A DNA stretch of 35,346 nt from Gammaproteobacteria bacterium BRH_c0 (lineage in GTDB: Bacteria; Pseudomonadota; Gammaproteobacteria; Pseudomonadales; Porticoccaceae): positions 1-35,346 of the forward strand of contig LADM01000129.1 of the NCBI GenBank assembly GCA_000961645.1, written 5' to 3'. A model generated the notes under the pieces. That model did no database searches. It had not been told where the DNA came from and saw nothing but the letters and a program-made list of their open reading frames with translations. The position numbers and the translations under genes were made by a program. Of the stretch, positions 24,984 to 33,497 are shown one piece after another (position 1 is the first letter of the stretch; the number at the start of each line of letters is the position of its first letter).

Positions 24984-25387
24984 ACCCTGCAAATCCCGAC
25001 ATAGGGCAACCAGAAAAAAAGGCTTTAGGTGCTGAACCACCTAAAGCCTCTGAGGTAAACCGCAAAAATAAAACGGCGAAGTCAACTCTACCGCGATTGC
25101 GACCAAACAGCAAGAAGAGCCAGCTTTTGCGCCACTTTGTTGGTGGCGGAACATCGACCACCCACGAAGCCTACATAATCTTCAAAGTGACGGCTTTGCA
25201 CTCGGTTGTCTCAGAACTCGACAAACTGCACGGCATCACATGCGAAAGGAAAACGGTTTCTATTAAAGATGCCGATGGGCGCGTTTCACACGTTTGCAGG
25301 TACTGGCTTACCAAGGGTACGCCAAGCTGGTGTAGAGCGGTGGAGTTACTTGGTGGGGACCGCAAGGCAAGCGGGGGTGGTGCATGA
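24980..25387 (+). CDS. Winged-helix domain protein of island type
   Basis: The 135-residue protein has a disordered basic N-terminus (about 1-45) and then a domain beginning SKKSQLLRHFVGGG. Next come a helical segment TTHEAYIIFKVTALHSVVSELDKLHGI and a wing-like hairpin with VSHVCRYWLTKG. This matches the small winged-helix proteins that follow AlpA in many gammaproteobacterial islands, where the helix-turn-helix is reduced. The ATG overlaps the AlpA stop. It probably binds DNA; a replication or regulatory role cannot be chosen from sequence alone. Confidence 0.7.
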   Translation: MNPANPDIGQPEKKALGAEPPKASEVNRKNKTAKSTLPRLRPNSKKSQLLRHFVGGGTSTTHEAYIIFKVTALHSVVSELDKLHGITCERKTVSIKDADGRVSHVCRYWLTKGTPSWCRAVELLGGDRKASGGGA

Positions 25388-25390
25388 CTT

Positions 25391-25798
25391 ATGGCCCGAT
25401 CCAGAGTGAAGGCAAAGGGCCGGTCAGAGGGCGGGGGATTCCTTCGCCTTCATCACCGCCTAATTCAACACCCGAATTTCTACACCCTGTCGCCCAGAGC
25501 AGTGAAGTTGCTTATAGACATTGCGGGACAATACCGAGGACTCAACAACGGAGACTTGAGCGCGGCCTATACGCTGATGCGCCAACGGGGGTGGACCAGC
25601 AAGGATCAGCTGTCGAAAGCCTTGGCGGAGCTGCTGGAGCGGGGGTTTCTGATTCTGACCAGGCAAGGAGGGCGGACCAGACCAAGCCTCTACGCGGTGA
25701 CATGGGAGCCGGTCAACGATTGTGGTGGGAAGCTCGATGTTTCCTCGACAAACGCACCACCTGGCAACTGGAAAAAAGATCCAATAAACCCCGAATAG
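25391..25798 (+). CDS. Winged-helix, replication-initiator-like island protein
   Basis: The 135-residue protein contains FLRLHHRLIQHPNFYTLSPRAVKLLIDIAGQY, a helix-turn-helix DLSAAYTLMRQRGW-TSKDQLSKALAELLERGFL and a wing LTRQGGRTRPSLYAVTW. It ends in the tract CGGKLDVSSTNAPPGNWKK, which I recognise as a recurring feature of small island proteins. The winged-helix layout recalls Rep proteins, and the five phased palindromes begin 8 bases after its stop codon, so it may be the initiator that recognises them. Its ATG comes 3 bases after the previous stop codon. The alternative is a transcriptional regulator using the array as an operator. Confidence 0.7.
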   Translation: MARSRVKAKGRSEGGGFLRLHHRLIQHPNFYTLSPRAVKLLIDIAGQYRGLNNGDLSAAYTLMRQRGWTSKDQLSKALAELLERGFLILTRQGGRTRPSLYAVTWEPVNDCGGKLDVSSTNAPPGNWKKDPINPE

Positions 25799-25805
25799 TA
25801 TTTTC

Positions 25806-25985
25806 TGTACCCCGCCACACGGGGCACAGGCAGCGGTTACGTTCCGTTTGTTGTGCCCCGCCATACGGGGCAGCGTGCCCCGCGTCACGGGGCACAACAA
25901 CCCCCCTTTGGGTCACATGTACCCCGCCATGCGGGGCACAAACCCCACGTTTTTCGGTTTTTTGTGCCCCGCCACACGGGGACCT
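25806..25985. repeat. Array of five 23-bp palindromes on a 22-bp lattice
   Basis: Five imperfect inverted repeats of the form TGTRCCCCGCCANRCGGGGCACA are centred near 25817, 25863, 25885, 25929 and 25974. The spacings 46, 22, 44 and 45 are multiples of about 22, and a degenerate copy (CCCCCCTTTGGG near 25907) fills one vacant position. All sites would therefore lie on the same face of the helix. This resembles an iteron-type origin or a cooperative operator rather than hairpins of random spacing. The remainder of the gene-free gap (25986-26218) holds an AT-richer stretch with nothing I recognise apart from the ribosome site of the next gene. Confidence 0.75.
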
Positions 25986-26218
25986 TCTTAGATATATACC
26001 AAGCGGTGTGCTGTTCTCCGCGTTGTCTTTGTTGCGCTTTTATATCAACGCAGCACTACCAACCGCACCTGCTGCCACACAGCTTTATCAACCATTACAC
26101 GATGTCCATCAGCCGCCGACGATGAGGAGAGCGGCTCGACCATCACAAGTTAGCGCACCACCTGAAAAGTCCAGCAACTGGCCTCAATTGTTAAACAACC
26201 GATCCCGGAGGATCTGAT

Positions 26219-26626
26219 ATGGGAACTTGGAATAAAGAAAGATTAATGAAATTTAAAGAGGCTGCGGAGGGAGCCCGCCATAATTTTGAAGCAGTAAGCA
26301 GCGAACGGGGTTCACTGATAGGACAAAAGGAATCAGCACGGCAAGTCCTGGAAAAAGCTGAACGAGGCAAGGTTAGCGACGATGGATGGCGAAGGACCGC
26401 GCCGGGATATGACTCTACAGAACGGTTTCCAACACCAGATGAGGCTGCAAGGGCAAAGCAGCTTCTTGATCGACTGGAACACCTTGACCGCCGCTATCAC
26501 GAGCGGGGAAGAGAGTCTGCCAGAAAATCAGCCTTTTTAGAGCGCCTGACAAATTTCTTGATTGAAAAAGGCGTCAGAGACCCCTTTGTTACTGACCAGG
26601 TTAAAGGCCACTACCAGCCACGATAA
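26219..26626 (+). CDS. Hypothetical charged helical protein
   Basis: The 135-residue protein is not recognised. It is highly charged and mostly helical, with coiled-coil-like stretches at about residues 5-50 and 75-110 (AKQLLDRLEHLDRRYHERG). It has no signal peptide or membrane span. CGGAGGATCTGAT gives a strong ribosome site. It is the first of two genes directly before the tape measure gene, the position where tail phages keep their tail-assembly chaperones, but I see no chaperone similarity and no slippery sequence to back this. Confidence 0.65.
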   Translation: MGTWNKERLMKFKEAAEGARHNFEAVSSERGSLIGQKESARQVLEKAERGKVSDDGWRRTAPGYDSTERFPTPDEAARAKQLLDRLEHLDRRYHERGRESARKSAFLERLTNFLIEKGVRDPFVTDQVKGHYQPR

Positions 26627-26649
26627 ACACTATTTTGAGGATCATTCAC

Positions 26650-27228
26650 ATGAGTAACGACCACAACGAAAGCCTGGCGGCCATCAAAATACAACAGGAA
26701 AACATTCAAACATCAATCCGTGGTTTGCAGGAGATTGTCCAGAAAGTACGACAGCAGATAGCTGCCAAGCGCGGTGAGATACACGCAATCAAGGATGCGC
26801 ACGTTCCCGCGAGTGTCGCCACTGAACGGTTTACAAGCCACGTCAGAACCAAGGCCGAAAGATCAGGTTTTGAGCGCCAAGTCTGGGAATTCTGGAAGCC
26901 TGATCGCTATTCGCCGGGGGTGCTGTTTCCAGGTTTCGGCTCAGAAAACCCTGAAGCGCCAAATATCGCAGCCATCGACATAGACGCCGCACTCTGCTTC
27001 CTGTTTCAAGATGAAATTATCGAGCGATTCAAGGCAATCACCGCCGAAGGATTGAAGCCAGGGCTGCCCCTGGATGAACGTCCCGCAGTGTTGGCAAAGC
27101 TTGAAGCTGAATTGCTTCAGTTGGAGATTGAGGAAGAGGCTTTGATTGTCGAGCTTGATCGAATGGGATTCCCCATCGAGCGAAGGGAGGACGCCCGGCC
27201 TGAAGTCGTCCTTGAGTGGCAAGACTGA
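26650..27228 (+). CDS. Hypothetical coiled-coil protein upstream of the tape measure gene
   Basis: The 192-residue protein is not recognised. It has an N-terminal coiled coil (about 5-45, IQQENIQTSIRGLQEIVQKV) and a middle globular part with FWKPDRYSPGVLFPGFGSE. A C-terminal coiled coil (about 145-180, LAKLEAELLQLEIEEEALI) follows. The ATG at 26650 is preferred, with GAGG 10 bases upstream, over a start at 26635. Helical hairpins with a central domain are compatible with a structural or assembly partner of the tape measure protein; this is inference from position only. Confidence 0.65.
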   Translation: MSNDHNESLAAIKIQQENIQTSIRGLQEIVQKVRQQIAAKRGEIHAIKDAHVPASVATERFTSHVRTKAERSGFERQVWEFWKPDRYSPGVLFPGFGSENPEAPNIAAIDIDAALCFLFQDEIIERFKAITAEGLKPGLPLDERPAVLAKLEAELLQLEIEEEALIVELDRMGFPIERREDARPEVVLEWQD

Positions 27229-27231
27229 TTC

Positions 27232-27410
27232 ACCCTGGAGGCGCTTGAGGCGGATAACTCAAGCGCGTCGCGGATCTCCAGCACGTGACCTCCAATCGTT
27301 TTGTGGGTACTCCGCACTTTTTCAACCCTGGAGGCGATTGAGGCGGTCAACTCAAGCGCAGCGCGGATCTCCAGCACATGACCTCCTGTGTGGGCATTCC
27401 GCACTTTCAA
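27232..27410 (+). repeat. Tandem 93-bp hairpin repeat in the tape measure leader
   Basis: Two direct repeats (starts 27232 and 27325, period 93) each contain a stem-loop. In the first, CTGGAG (27235-27240) pairs with CTCCAG (27276-27281) and GCGCTTGAG (27241-27249) with CTCAAGCGC (27258-27266). In the second, CTGGAG (27328-27333) pairs with CTCCAG (27369-27374), and the inner stem (27334-27342 with 27351-27359) has one mismatch. A further CCTCC in each unit could pair alternatively with GGAGG. The region fills the 244-base gap before the tape measure gene and has no convincing ORF. A structured leader, packaging site or small RNA are all possible. Confidence 0.7.
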
Positions 27411-27472
27411 ACACACTTGCAGCCTTGATATTTCAGTGTTGCACCATGGTCTCAATTTAATGAGGTATTGAT

Positions 27473-30400
27473 ATGGCGAACAAATCCGTTACAGCGGAAA
27501 TGATACTCAAGGCGCGGGATGAATTTTCGGCCACCTACAAGCAATTTGAAGAGGTGCTTAAAAAAAGCGCCAGTGCCAATGAAAACCTGAACAAAACCTT
27601 TGGCAGCACTGCGGAGGGCGCCGAGCGCGCCCGCGATGCTCTCAATGATATAGGCAAGGCCGACAAGGGCATTGACAAGATCGCCAGAACCCTCGAAAGC
27701 CTGATCAAAAAAACCACCGGCTTGAAGACGCTGGAAGATACTGCCGTTACCCTGGCGCAAAAAATCAAGGAAGTGTCGCAATCCATTGACGAGGCCCGCA
27801 GCCAGCAGGGCGACCCGGCCATTGCCAAGGATTTTGAGGCCCTCACCGCTGCCGCCATCAAAACCCGCCAGGCCATCAAGGACACGGCGCAGCAGCTGGA
27901 ACAGATGCAGGCAGCTGCCCGTGACAAAGCCTTGGCTGGCAATCGGGCTGACCTTGAAAAGGCCGTTGCCGATCAGGCAAAGCTGACAGCGGCCTACGAA
28001 AAACAGCGCGCCACCCTGCAAACCCTGATCGCCTCCGAACGCGAGCGCATCAACAGCGCGGTAGCCAAGGCAGACGCGGGGGTGGAGGCCGCCACCCAAA
28101 AATACGCAGAGCAAGCCCGGAGGGTTGAGCAGCTTGCCCAGGCCAAGGGCAAAGACGGTGAAATGACCGCTACCCAGGCCCGCCAGCTGGCAGCAGCCCA
28201 AGGCAGGTTGACGGGCTATGGTGAGGCAGTTGATAAGGCCAAGGCCGCCCTGGCAGGTGCCCAGCGCGAACAGCAGGCATTCAGCAGCAGTGTGGTGGCC
28301 AGCGACAAGGTGCGCAAGGCCGCCGAAAACCTCCGAAACCTGGCCCAGCAGGCCCGCGCTGCCGGTGAGGGTGTGAAGGTAGCCGCAGCCGGGTTGAACA
28401 CCGTCACCATACCCCCAGCCACCCAGGCCCGCATGGACAAGCTGGCCAGCACCATCAAGGCGCTGGAGCAGGATTACAACACACTCACAGCCCAGGCAGA
28501 CAGAGCAGGGGCCGCGCTGCGCGACAGCCTTGGACCGCCCCCCAAAGGTTTGCAGCAAGAGCTGAACAAGCTGAACGGGCAAATGGCCGCCACCCAGGCC
28601 CGCATCAAGGCAGCCACTGGCAGCATCAACCAGATGCAAACCGAACTGAATGAAGCGGGGGTGGATACCACCGATCTTGCTGCGGCACAACAGCGCCTGG
28701 CTGGCACCGCCGGGCAGCTGGCCACCCGAAAAAAGGAATTGGCCGGCGCTATCCAACAAGCCAACACAGCACAGCGCCAGGGTAATGATGAGGCTCGCGC
28801 CGCGCTCAATGCGACCCAGCGCCTACGGGGGAATGTGTTGGCGCTGATATCGGCCTATGTGGGGCTTTACGGTATTGCCCGGCAGGTGGGCCAAGTGTTC
28901 AGCGCCGCCAGCCGTGAGGAGACCATTAGACTACGATTCGACGCGGCATTTGATGGCGATGCCCAAAAAGTGGCACAGGCCATGGAATTTGTCCGCGCCG
29001 AGTCAGATCGACTGAAAGTCAGTTTTTTAGGATCCGGCGAAGAGTTCTCGCAATTTGTTGCTTCGCTGCCCAGGGGCAAGTATGAACTGGAGGAAATTAC
29101 CCGGGTATTTACCGGCTTCACCACGGCGGGGGTGGCACTGGGCCTTTCCAATGAAAGGATGAAGCGTGTGTTCTTGGCCATCACCCAGATGGCGAGCAAG
29201 GGCACCGTCAGCATGGAAGAGTTGAAGCAGCAGCTGGGTGAAAGTCTCCCAGGTGCGCTGAACCTGTTTGCTGAAGCAGCAGGGTATTCATCAGACCGAC
29301 TCGGGGAATTCCTCAAGCTGGTGGAAAGCGGTGGGGTTAGATCCGACATACTATTCAAAGTCGCCGACCTGATGATTGAGCGCTACGGCAAGCAGGTACC
29401 GGAGGCCCTGAAAAAGCCCGCCGCCGCCCTGCGGGCCTTTCAGCTACAGGTGGAGTTGGTACAGCTGGAACTGGCAAAAAGTGGTTTTATCAACACCCTC
29501 ACCGAAGAGCTGGGAAAACTGACAGAGGTATTACAGGACCCGGCCACAAAGCAGGATTTGAAAGCTTTTGCCGCGGCTATAGGGCAGGTAATCCGGCTAC
29601 TGGTGGCCGCAGCCCCCCACCTGAAAGAAATACTCCTCCTGTTTGGCGCCTATCAAGGGCTGAAGGTTGCCGCAACAATTACAACGATTGCCACCGGTTT
29701 CAAGTCCGCAAATGGCGGGGTGGTGCAACTCAACAGAACGCTACCCTCACTGATTGCCAACCTCAAAAAGCTGTCAGCGGCTCAGGTTCTGGTTGGTGGC
29801 CCGGTGGTTGCTGGGGCATCGCTGGTGGGTGGCTGGGGCTTGATGCAGCTTTATGAGTTGATAGCCGCCAGCCGCGAGGCAACCAGCGAGAACGACCGGC
29901 ACAAGAAAGCCGTTGCTGAACTGCGACTGGAATATGAAAAATTTGCCAAAAAGGCGGGGGAGGCAGGCGCACAGATCAGAGAGAAAACATTACCCGAACT
30001 CCAAGCCATGAAAAAAGAAATCAGTGCTGCCATTTCGGATCTTCACAAGGAGAACGTCCGGATGATTCAGGCCAGTACCATGGGCATATCCAGATTCTTG
30101 GCCCAGACGATGGCAACAACGGTTGGGCTGGATATCGATTTGCGTCTTTTCAAGGAGGAAGATTTTGAGGCGCTGAATCAAAGGCTGACGGAAACCCAGG
30201 CCCGCCTTGAGGATATCAACGCCGAGATAGCCAGGCGCCCGGAATCCAAAGAATTATCACTCCCTGAAAACGTCGAACTGCAGAACGCTGCCGATAACGT
30301 CAAGGCATACACCCAGGCGCTGATGGACCTTGAGAGCGCCGACATCGACAGCAACATACGCCGGATCAATGAAGCGTTTGCCGCTCAACGTCAGGGCATG

Positions 30401-31744
30401 GAAGAAGCGGGGCAGGGGATGGATGCCTACTTGGTGCATGAGCGTGAACGCGTTAACACCGTGGTGGCACTTGAAGAGTACCGGCGCGACAGGATCATCG
30501 AAATCGCCAACCAGGAGGCAGACGCCCGGCTTCAATTACTTGCCGAGCAGGAAGGCTCAGAGGAAGACCTTGCCAAAGAGCAACGGAAAATCATCGCTGA
30601 TTTGGCGAACTTCCGCACCACTGTAAACAAGTCGGCATGGAGTGCGATAAACAAGCTATTGGATGAGAGTCTCGGGGCTGAAAAGGATTACGCCAAGGAG
30701 GTAAAACGCATTCGAAAGACCCTGGCGCTTGAGATTGCCAATCAAGGGGAGGAGGGATTCCAATCCGCAATGGGAGGGCAGAGCCCGTGGCTGGCCTATC
30801 AAGCACTTCAGGAACGCCGCATAGCCCTTGCCAAAACGACAGCAGCGACTGAAAAGGCCCTGGAGGAGGGCAACTACCAGCTGGCGGAAGAGCTCGCACG
30901 TAAGCGCAAGGAGCTGGCGCAATCGATTGCCGACGCTCAAATTACAAGCGCGAAAACCGGCGCGGTTCTGGTCAGTGAGGGTGAGTCCAGACTTCAGGCG
31001 GACAACGAAATCCGGATTGCCAACGAACAGATCAAGAAGGCAATTGAGGGGCAGGAAGCTGCTGCCATTGCCGCCGGGAAGGCACAGGCCGAGATTACCA
31101 AGGAAATCGGGAAATCCGTAGAGGCGGCGGCCCAGGCTGAAAAAAATTCACAGGGTGATGAAATCAGGCTGAACGCCTCAATGGATACCGACAATCTCAA
31201 GATCGAGATACTCAAGATCCAGAGCGAACTGGAGAAAGACCCGCTCAGCTTGGCCCTGAAGCTGAATGACAAAACCGCCATGCTCCAGTTGGCAGAGCTG
31301 AAAAAGCCCACCGAATCAGTCCACACCGTCAAGCTGGTGGTTGATTCCAGCGCACTACCCAAAAATATTCCCGGCCTTGCTGGGGGTGGCCCTATCCCAG
31401 GCTTTGCCGGGGGTGGCCGCATACGCGGCCCAGGCACTGGCACGTCAGATTCCATCTTGATGCGTGGCGCCAATGGTGAATGGGTTATCAGGGCTGATGC
31501 AGTGCGGTTCTGGGGTGATGACTTTATGCGATCGATCAACAACCGCCAGTTGCCACCCATGCCATCGTTTGCGGGGGGTGGCCCGGTGGGAAGGTTGGAG
31601 GACTTCAGCAGCACTGCCAATGATGAGCCGCGTGGCGAAGTGGTAACCCACCGTTTTGAAGTGGGAGGTAAAAGCATTGGAGAGCTGACAGGGGAGCGCG
31701 ATGTGGTCGACAGCTTGATCAATGCGCTGAGGGGACTCAAATGA
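27473..31744 (+). CDS. Phage-type tail tape measure protein
   Basis: The 1423-residue protein is a complete tape measure protein. Residues about 1-445 are coiled coil, and a hydrophobic segment follows (about 452-470, VLALISAYVGLYGIA). The conserved tape-measure N-terminal-type domain spans about 480-690, with RLRFDAAFDGDAQKV, FLGSGEEFSQF and QMASKGTVSMEELKQQLGES. Two further hydrophobic stretches (about 708-742 and 773-800) and a long helical region follow. The Gly-rich C-terminus, with PGFAGGGRIRGPGTGTSDSI and GEWVIRADAVRFWGDDF, is typical of tape measure proteins that end at the tail tip. Family knowledge: the protein sets tail length, is threaded through the tube and enters the cell with DNA. 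By the usual proportion of about 1.5 angstroms per residue it would suit a tail of about 200 nm. No tube, chaperone or tip gene accompanies it. Confidence 0.93.
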   Translation: MANKSVTAEMILKARDEFSATYKQFEEVLKKSASANENLNKTFGSTAEGAERARDALNDIGKADKGIDKIARTLESLIKKTTGLKTLEDTAVTLAQKIKEVSQSIDEARSQQGDPAIAKDFEALTAAAIKTRQAIKDTAQQLEQMQAAARDKALAGNRADLEKAVADQAKLTAAYEKQRATLQTLIASERERINSAVAKADAGVEAATQKYAEQARRVEQLAQAKGKDGEMTATQARQLAAAQGRLTGYGEAVDKAKAALAGAQREQQAFSSSVVASDKVRKAAENLRNLAQQARAAGEGVKVAAAGLNTVTIPPATQARMDKLASTIKALEQDYNTLTAQADRAGAALRDSLGPPPKGLQQELNKLNGQMAATQARIKAATGSINQMQTELNEAGVDTTDLAAAQQRLAGTAGQLATRKKELAGAIQQANTAQRQGNDEARAALNATQRLRGNVLALISAYVGLYGIARQVGQVFSAASREETIRLRFDAAFDGDAQKVAQAMEFVRAESDRLKVSFLGSGEEFSQFVASLPRGKYELEEITRVFTGFTTAGVALGLSNERMKRVFLAITQMASKGTVSMEELKQQLGESLPGALNLFAEAAGYSSDRLGEFLKLVESGGVRSDILFKVADLMIERYGKQVPEALKKPAAALRAFQLQVELVQLELAKSGFINTLTEELGKLTEVLQDPATKQDLKAFAAAIGQVIRLLVAAAPHLKEILLLFGAYQGLKVAATITTIATGFKSANGGVVQLNRTLPSLIANLKKLSAAQVLVGGPVVAGASLVGGWGLMQLYELIAASREATSENDRHKKAVAELRLEYEKFAKKAGEAGAQIREKTLPELQAMKKEISAAISDLHKENVRMIQASTMGISRFLAQTMATTVGLDIDLRLFKEEDFEALNQRLTETQARLEDINAEIARRPESKELSLPENVELQNAADNVKAYTQALMDLESADIDSNIRRINEAFAAQRQGMEEAGQGMDAYLVHERERVNTVVALEEYRRDRIIEIANQEADARLQLLAEQEGSEEDLAKEQRKIIADLANFRTTVNKSAWSAINKLLDESLGAEKDYAKEVKRIRKTLALEIANQGEEGFQSAMGGQSPWLAYQALQERRIALAKTTAATEKALEEGNYQLAEELARKRKELAQSIADAQITSAKTGAVLVSEGESRLQADNEIRIANEQIKKAIEGQEAAAIAAGKAQAEITKEIGKSVEAAAQAEKNSQGDEIRLNASMDTDNLKIEILKIQSELEKDPLSLALKLNDKTAMLQLAELKKPTESVHTVKLVVDSSALPKNIPGLAGGGPIPGFAGGGRIRGPGTGTSDSILMRGANGEWVIRADAVRFWGDDFMRSINNRQLPPMPSFAGGGPVGRLEDFSSTANDEPRGEVVTHRFEVGGKSIGELTGERDVVDSLINALRGLK

Positions 31745-31811
31745 TTGCCACCAGAGACCTACCCGACACCACAGCCCATTCATGCGCCATTATCTCAAGA
31801 GGCTTCTATCC

Positions 31812-32303
31812 ATGCCAAAAGTAGTCTATCCGTCCCGTTGGCAGAAGAAACACACCCGTAACAAGGGGTATCAACAGCAAATGCGAAGATACCGTGCCCG
31901 TCACAAGCGGCTTGCGGAACTGGTAGAGCAGACTGATAAGGCCCTCTCGGAGGGGCGCTACCAATCAGCACTTGAGCTGGCCCGCCAGCAAGAGGCCCTG
32001 GCTACACAGGAAGAGCTGCCAGGTGTGCGCAAGGCCAACCGGGACATCATCGCGGCCATGGAGGGCCAGAAGCGCCAGGCAGAGGATGCCAGGACTGTGG
32101 CAGCAGCCAGCGCCGCACACCTACAGCAAACCATGGATACCCTCACCGGGGACCTGGCGCAATTGCAGGATGCAAGGAAACACCTGGATCAGATTGATAA
32201 TGAAGAGCTGGAGAAGATGGTCAATGACCTGCTGACCGTAGCACTCGATCCAGGTGTTGCCGAGCTATACAGCAAACTTCAGGAGCTACTGAACCCCACA
32301 TAG
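31812..32303 (+). CDS. Small basic coiled-coil protein, probable tape measure partner
   Basis: The 163-residue protein is not recognised as a known family. It begins with a basic segment (YPSRWQKKHTRNKGYQQQMRRYRARHK) and continues as helices to the end. Residues about 45-65 read LSEGRYQSALELARQQEALA, which resembles the tape measure stretch LEEGNYQLAEELARKRKELA. The ATG at 31812 has AAGAGG 9 bases upstream; an upstream ATG at 31782 lacks a ribosome site. It begins 67 bases after the tape measure stop and is probably co-transcribed with it. A role as tail-assembly cofactor or inhibitor is possible. Confidence 0.65.
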   Translation: MPKVVYPSRWQKKHTRNKGYQQQMRRYRARHKRLAELVEQTDKALSEGRYQSALELARQQEALATQEELPGVRKANRDIIAAMEGQKRQAEDARTVAAASAAHLQQTMDTLTGDLAQLQDARKHLDQIDNEELEKMVNDLLTVALDPGVAELYSKLQELLNPT

Positions 32304-32314
32304 TGGCCATGGCA

Positions 32315-32343
32315 GCCGGGGGCCACGGCAAAGCCGCCCCGGC
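32315..32343 (+). terminator. GC hairpin after the coiled-coil gene (possible terminator)
   Basis: GCCGGGG (32315-32321) pairs with CCCCGGC (32337-32343), with an inner CGGC/GCCG stem. It begins 12 bases past the stop codon of the coiled-coil gene. No U-run follows, so intrinsic termination is unsure. Confidence 0.4.
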
Positions 32344-32553
32344 AGAACTGACAGTACCAGCGACCACTATCCAGTGAACAAAGGGGCAAATGCCACCGAT
32401 TCATCACCAGGCGCTGACCCGCCCCCCTGCCGCGTCACGACCACCACCCGTAACCTTTCCAAAAGAGATCATTCTGAGCAGATGATCAAGGGTCCTTCCC
32501 ATGGGTCAAACCTCCCCACGGGGGCACGGAACCCCGGCAAAAAACTTTTTTTC

Positions 32554-32642
32554 TTCGACACATGGATCATCACCACATGAATTGGCGATATGCTATAAAA
32601 ATAGGGGTCAAACACCTGTTTTTACCTGTTTTATGTGTCGAA
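32554..32642. repeat. Inverted repeat with 10-bp arms
   Basis: TTCGACACAT (32554-32563) and ATGTGTCGAA (32633-32642) are exact reverse complements 69 bases apart. A GGGTCAAAC direct repeat (32503 and 32605) overlaps the region. It may bound a small non-coding element or form a protein site; I see no transposase. Confidence 0.5.
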
Positions 32643-32864
32643 AATCTAGCTTTCTGGTCTTGGGTTGGATGCACAATGGGGTTCACTCCGAGAACCTGAG
32701 CCAGAAGCTACCCAGAGGCCATTTTTGCTGTCCTGTAAAGCAGCTCCCGGTTGGTGAGCCCCACCGTGGCCCGATTGATACGGGTGTTGATTGGCATATT
32801 TGTACCAGCCTGATCTGGCTACAATGTACCCTGGATATCTACCAAAACATCAAGGACTGATGAA

Positions 32865-32957
32865 ATGATCAAGACCCTTCTGACCATCCTGGCGCTTCTT
32901 CTGGCGGGCCATGCTGTAGCCTACTTTATCGGGCTATTCCTGCTGGGGATTTTCTGA
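32865..32957 (+). CDS. 30-residue single-span membrane peptide
   Basis: This short gene encodes a hydrophobic peptide that begins MIKTLLTILALLLAGH and ends FIGLFLLGIF. It has one likely transmembrane helix, a single positive charge at the N-terminus, and no soluble domain. AAGGA lies 8-12 bases before the ATG, a good ribosome site. Peptides of this size and composition include type I toxins, small membrane regulators and holin-like proteins; sequence alone does not choose. It is the last gene before the right attachment repeat. Confidence 0.5.
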   Translation: MIKTLLTILALLLAGHAVAYFIGLFLLGIF

Positions 32958-33147
32958 TCAAAGACCCCCGCATGACGGCTGAGCCAAGGTCTTGCAGTCA
33001 GTTTTTGTGGGTATGGCAGATAGGCAAAAGCAAAAATTTCTCTTTTCCTTTTATGGTCACATATTGGCTACACAAATCAGTGATGGCGTGAGGCCAGGTA
33101 ATTTTCCAAGTTGAGGCGTGTTCAAGCTGCTGTTTTTTAAGAATTTT

Positions 33148-33224
<77 letters not shown>

Positions 33225-33497
33225 GTAGGGTGTGTCTGGTCTCGACTGTCAGGCAGCGACTAAAGCGCAGCCTGGGGATGCCGCGACAGATGCCTGAATA
33301 GGCTCACTGCAAGCCTGTCGCGGGCGGCAATTCTATCCCATCAACAGGGAAAGAGGTAGTTGCGGTGGTTCAGTCTATCCAGGAAAGCCGGTAAACGGTG
33401 AAGGGTGCGGATGTGTTTATCGCCGCCTGCCACTGGGGTTATTGCGCGCTGGCCATGATCAAGCCATGGACGGGATGGAGAGAAAGGTATGTGCTGC

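Larger units (their letters stand above)
32304..33147 (+). other. Low-coding right end of the island
   Basis: About 840 bases lie between the coiled-coil gene and the right attachment repeat. They contain a GC hairpin (arms 32315-32321 and 32337-32343) just after the stop codon and an inverted repeat TTCGACACAT/ATGTGTCGAA with an 80-base span (32554-32642). The one convincing short gene is at 32865. Open frames at 32374-32580 and 32501-32860 have no family features and are not called. The last 100 bases before the attachment repeat are T-rich on the plus strand, a plausible integrase arm-site region. Confidence 0.5.

Noticed and set aside
25806..25985. CRISPR array
   Set aside because: Only five imperfect palindromes, spacers of about 0-23 bases with no uniform length, and no cas genes; the 22-bp phasing fits protein sites better.
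25384..26217. 277-codon frame running through the palindrome array
   Set aside because: It overlaps the winged-helix gene in another frame, and its translation is just the repeats read as protein (CAPPxGA units).
27232..27410. Retron msr/msd or integron attC sites
   Set aside because: No reverse transcriptase or integron integrase in the window, and the stems do not have the attC core pattern.
27452..28759. Long minus-strand open frame (435 codons) antisense to the tape measure gene
   Set aside because: Low-complexity, Gly/Leu-rich translation that mirrors the repetitive coiled-coil coding sequence; no ribosome site and no domain.
32501..32860. 119-codon frame before the membrane peptide gene
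   Set aside because: It starts in a low-complexity tract, spans an inverted repeat and shows no domain or reliable ribosome site; left as uncalled.
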